From Labilithrix sp. (GTDB taxonomy: Bacteria > Myxococcota > Polyangia > Polyangiales > Polyangiaceae), in the NCBI GenBank assembly GCA_028287035.1, contig JAQBQL010000175.1, forward strand, positions 1 to 13,499: a stretch of DNA of 13,499 nucleotides, read 5' to 3'. Positions 13,302-13,499 of this stretch are shown here, one piece after another. Under the pieces are notes generated by a model. That model saw only the letters and a program-made list of their open reading frames with translations. It searched no databases and had not been told where the DNA came from. The first letter of the stretch is position 1, and each line of letters starts with the position of its first letter. The position numbers and the translations under genes are program-made.

Positions 13302-13499
13302 ATGACGATCTCTCCGCCGCCGCGCTCGTCCCGCACGCCGTCGATGCCTTGTCTGGCGTTCGGCGCCTGCCTGGCGCTCGTCGTGGGCGGCGTTGCCTCG
13401 TGCCGGTGCGGCGCGTCGTCGAGCGAAGGTGGCGGCGCTCCCGACGCGGCCGCGCCGCCCGCGGCGGAGGACCAGGGCGAGGCCGCGCCGCCCGCGCCC
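13302..13499 (+). CDS. N-terminal part of a second lipoprotein (3'-truncated by window edge)
   Basis: The frame from ATG 13302-13304 stays open to the window end, giving 66 residues. A Pro/Arg/Ser-rich lead is followed by a hydrophobic segment (about 18-32) and the good lipobox V31-A-S-C34. Downstream is CRCGASSSEGGG and then an Ala/Pro/acidic low-complexity spacer in which AAPPA occurs twice. TAGGAG lies upstream (13284-13289), with a rather long gap to the ATG. An internal ATG at 13344 (Met15) would give a more standard signal length. It follows the preceding lipoprotein gene in the same direction and may be co-transcribed. The functional domain lies outside the window, so no role can be given. 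Confidence 0.75.
   Translation, partial: MTISPPPRSSRTPSMPCLAFGACLALVVGGVASCRCGASSSEGGGAPDAAAPPAAEDQGEAAPPAP
13448..13496 (+). repeat. 16-bp direct repeat in the lipoprotein spacer
   Basis: GGCCGCGCCGCCCGCG occurs at 13448-13463 and again at 13481-13496. The period is 33 bp, which is 11 codons, so both copies encode AAPPA in the same frame. This may be the beginning of a tandem array that continues past the window, or simple codon-biased low complexity. Confidence 0.5.

Noticed and set aside
9833..13336. A minus-strand frame of more than 1100 codons that would fuse the TetR protein to a long N-terminal extension
   Set aside because: The extension is antisense to the glycosylase and lipoprotein genes, is Arg/His-rich and has no domain. 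The TetR protein has its own ATG at 10606 with a normal domain layout.

Overview
The window is a dense, roughly 70% GC stretch of bacterial chromosome. The strong G/C bias at third codon positions, the many secreted lipoproteins with low-complexity Ala/Pro/Thr spacers, the long antisense open frames and the mixed orientation of short operons all suggest a Myxococcota (delta-proteobacterial, Polyangia-like) genome. This is inferred from gene style, not from a marker gene. I see no tRNA, rRNA, CRISPR array, insertion sequence or phage gene. No gene-free stretch exceeds about 115 bp.

Layout. (1) 1-228 is the 3' end of an unrecognised plus-strand gene. Its stop codon interlocks with the stop of a minus-strand Uup-type ABC-F ATPase (225-2129). 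(2) A small plus-strand lipoprotein (2208-2840) diverges from the ABC-F gene. (3) Minus-strand operon, 5904 to 2847: a sphingosine-1-phosphate-lyase-family PLP enzyme, an amidohydrolase translationally coupled to it by a GTGA overlap, and a small membrane-anchored protein of unknown function. (4) A plus-strand EamA/DMT permease (5955-6905) diverges from that operon. (5) Minus-strand set, 10606 to 6937: a TetR-family regulator, an outer-membrane beta-barrel candidate and a Cys-containing lipoprotein. A perfect 13-bp A/T-rich palindrome lies against the ribosome-binding site of the barrel gene and is the best operator candidate in the window. (6) A plus-strand AlkA-like HhH-GPD DNA glycosylase (10721-11695) diverges from tetR and is followed by three overlapping, mutually exclusive GC-rich hairpins. 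(7) Two plus-strand lipoprotein genes: 11807-13222, with a carboxypeptidase-regulatory-like Ig fold, and 13302 onward, which is cut by the window edge.

How the genes may work together. The lyase and amidohydrolase look like one catabolic unit, plausibly acting on a (phospho)sphingoid base or another phosphorylated amine. The substrate is inference from family membership only. The TetR, barrel and lipoprotein set looks like a repressor-controlled envelope module. The ABC-F, the permease and the glycosylase are single-gene housekeeping or stress functions with no evident link to their neighbours. The strongest candidates for something undescribed are the lyase/amidohydrolase/membrane-protein operon and the palindrome-controlled barrel/lipoprotein pair.
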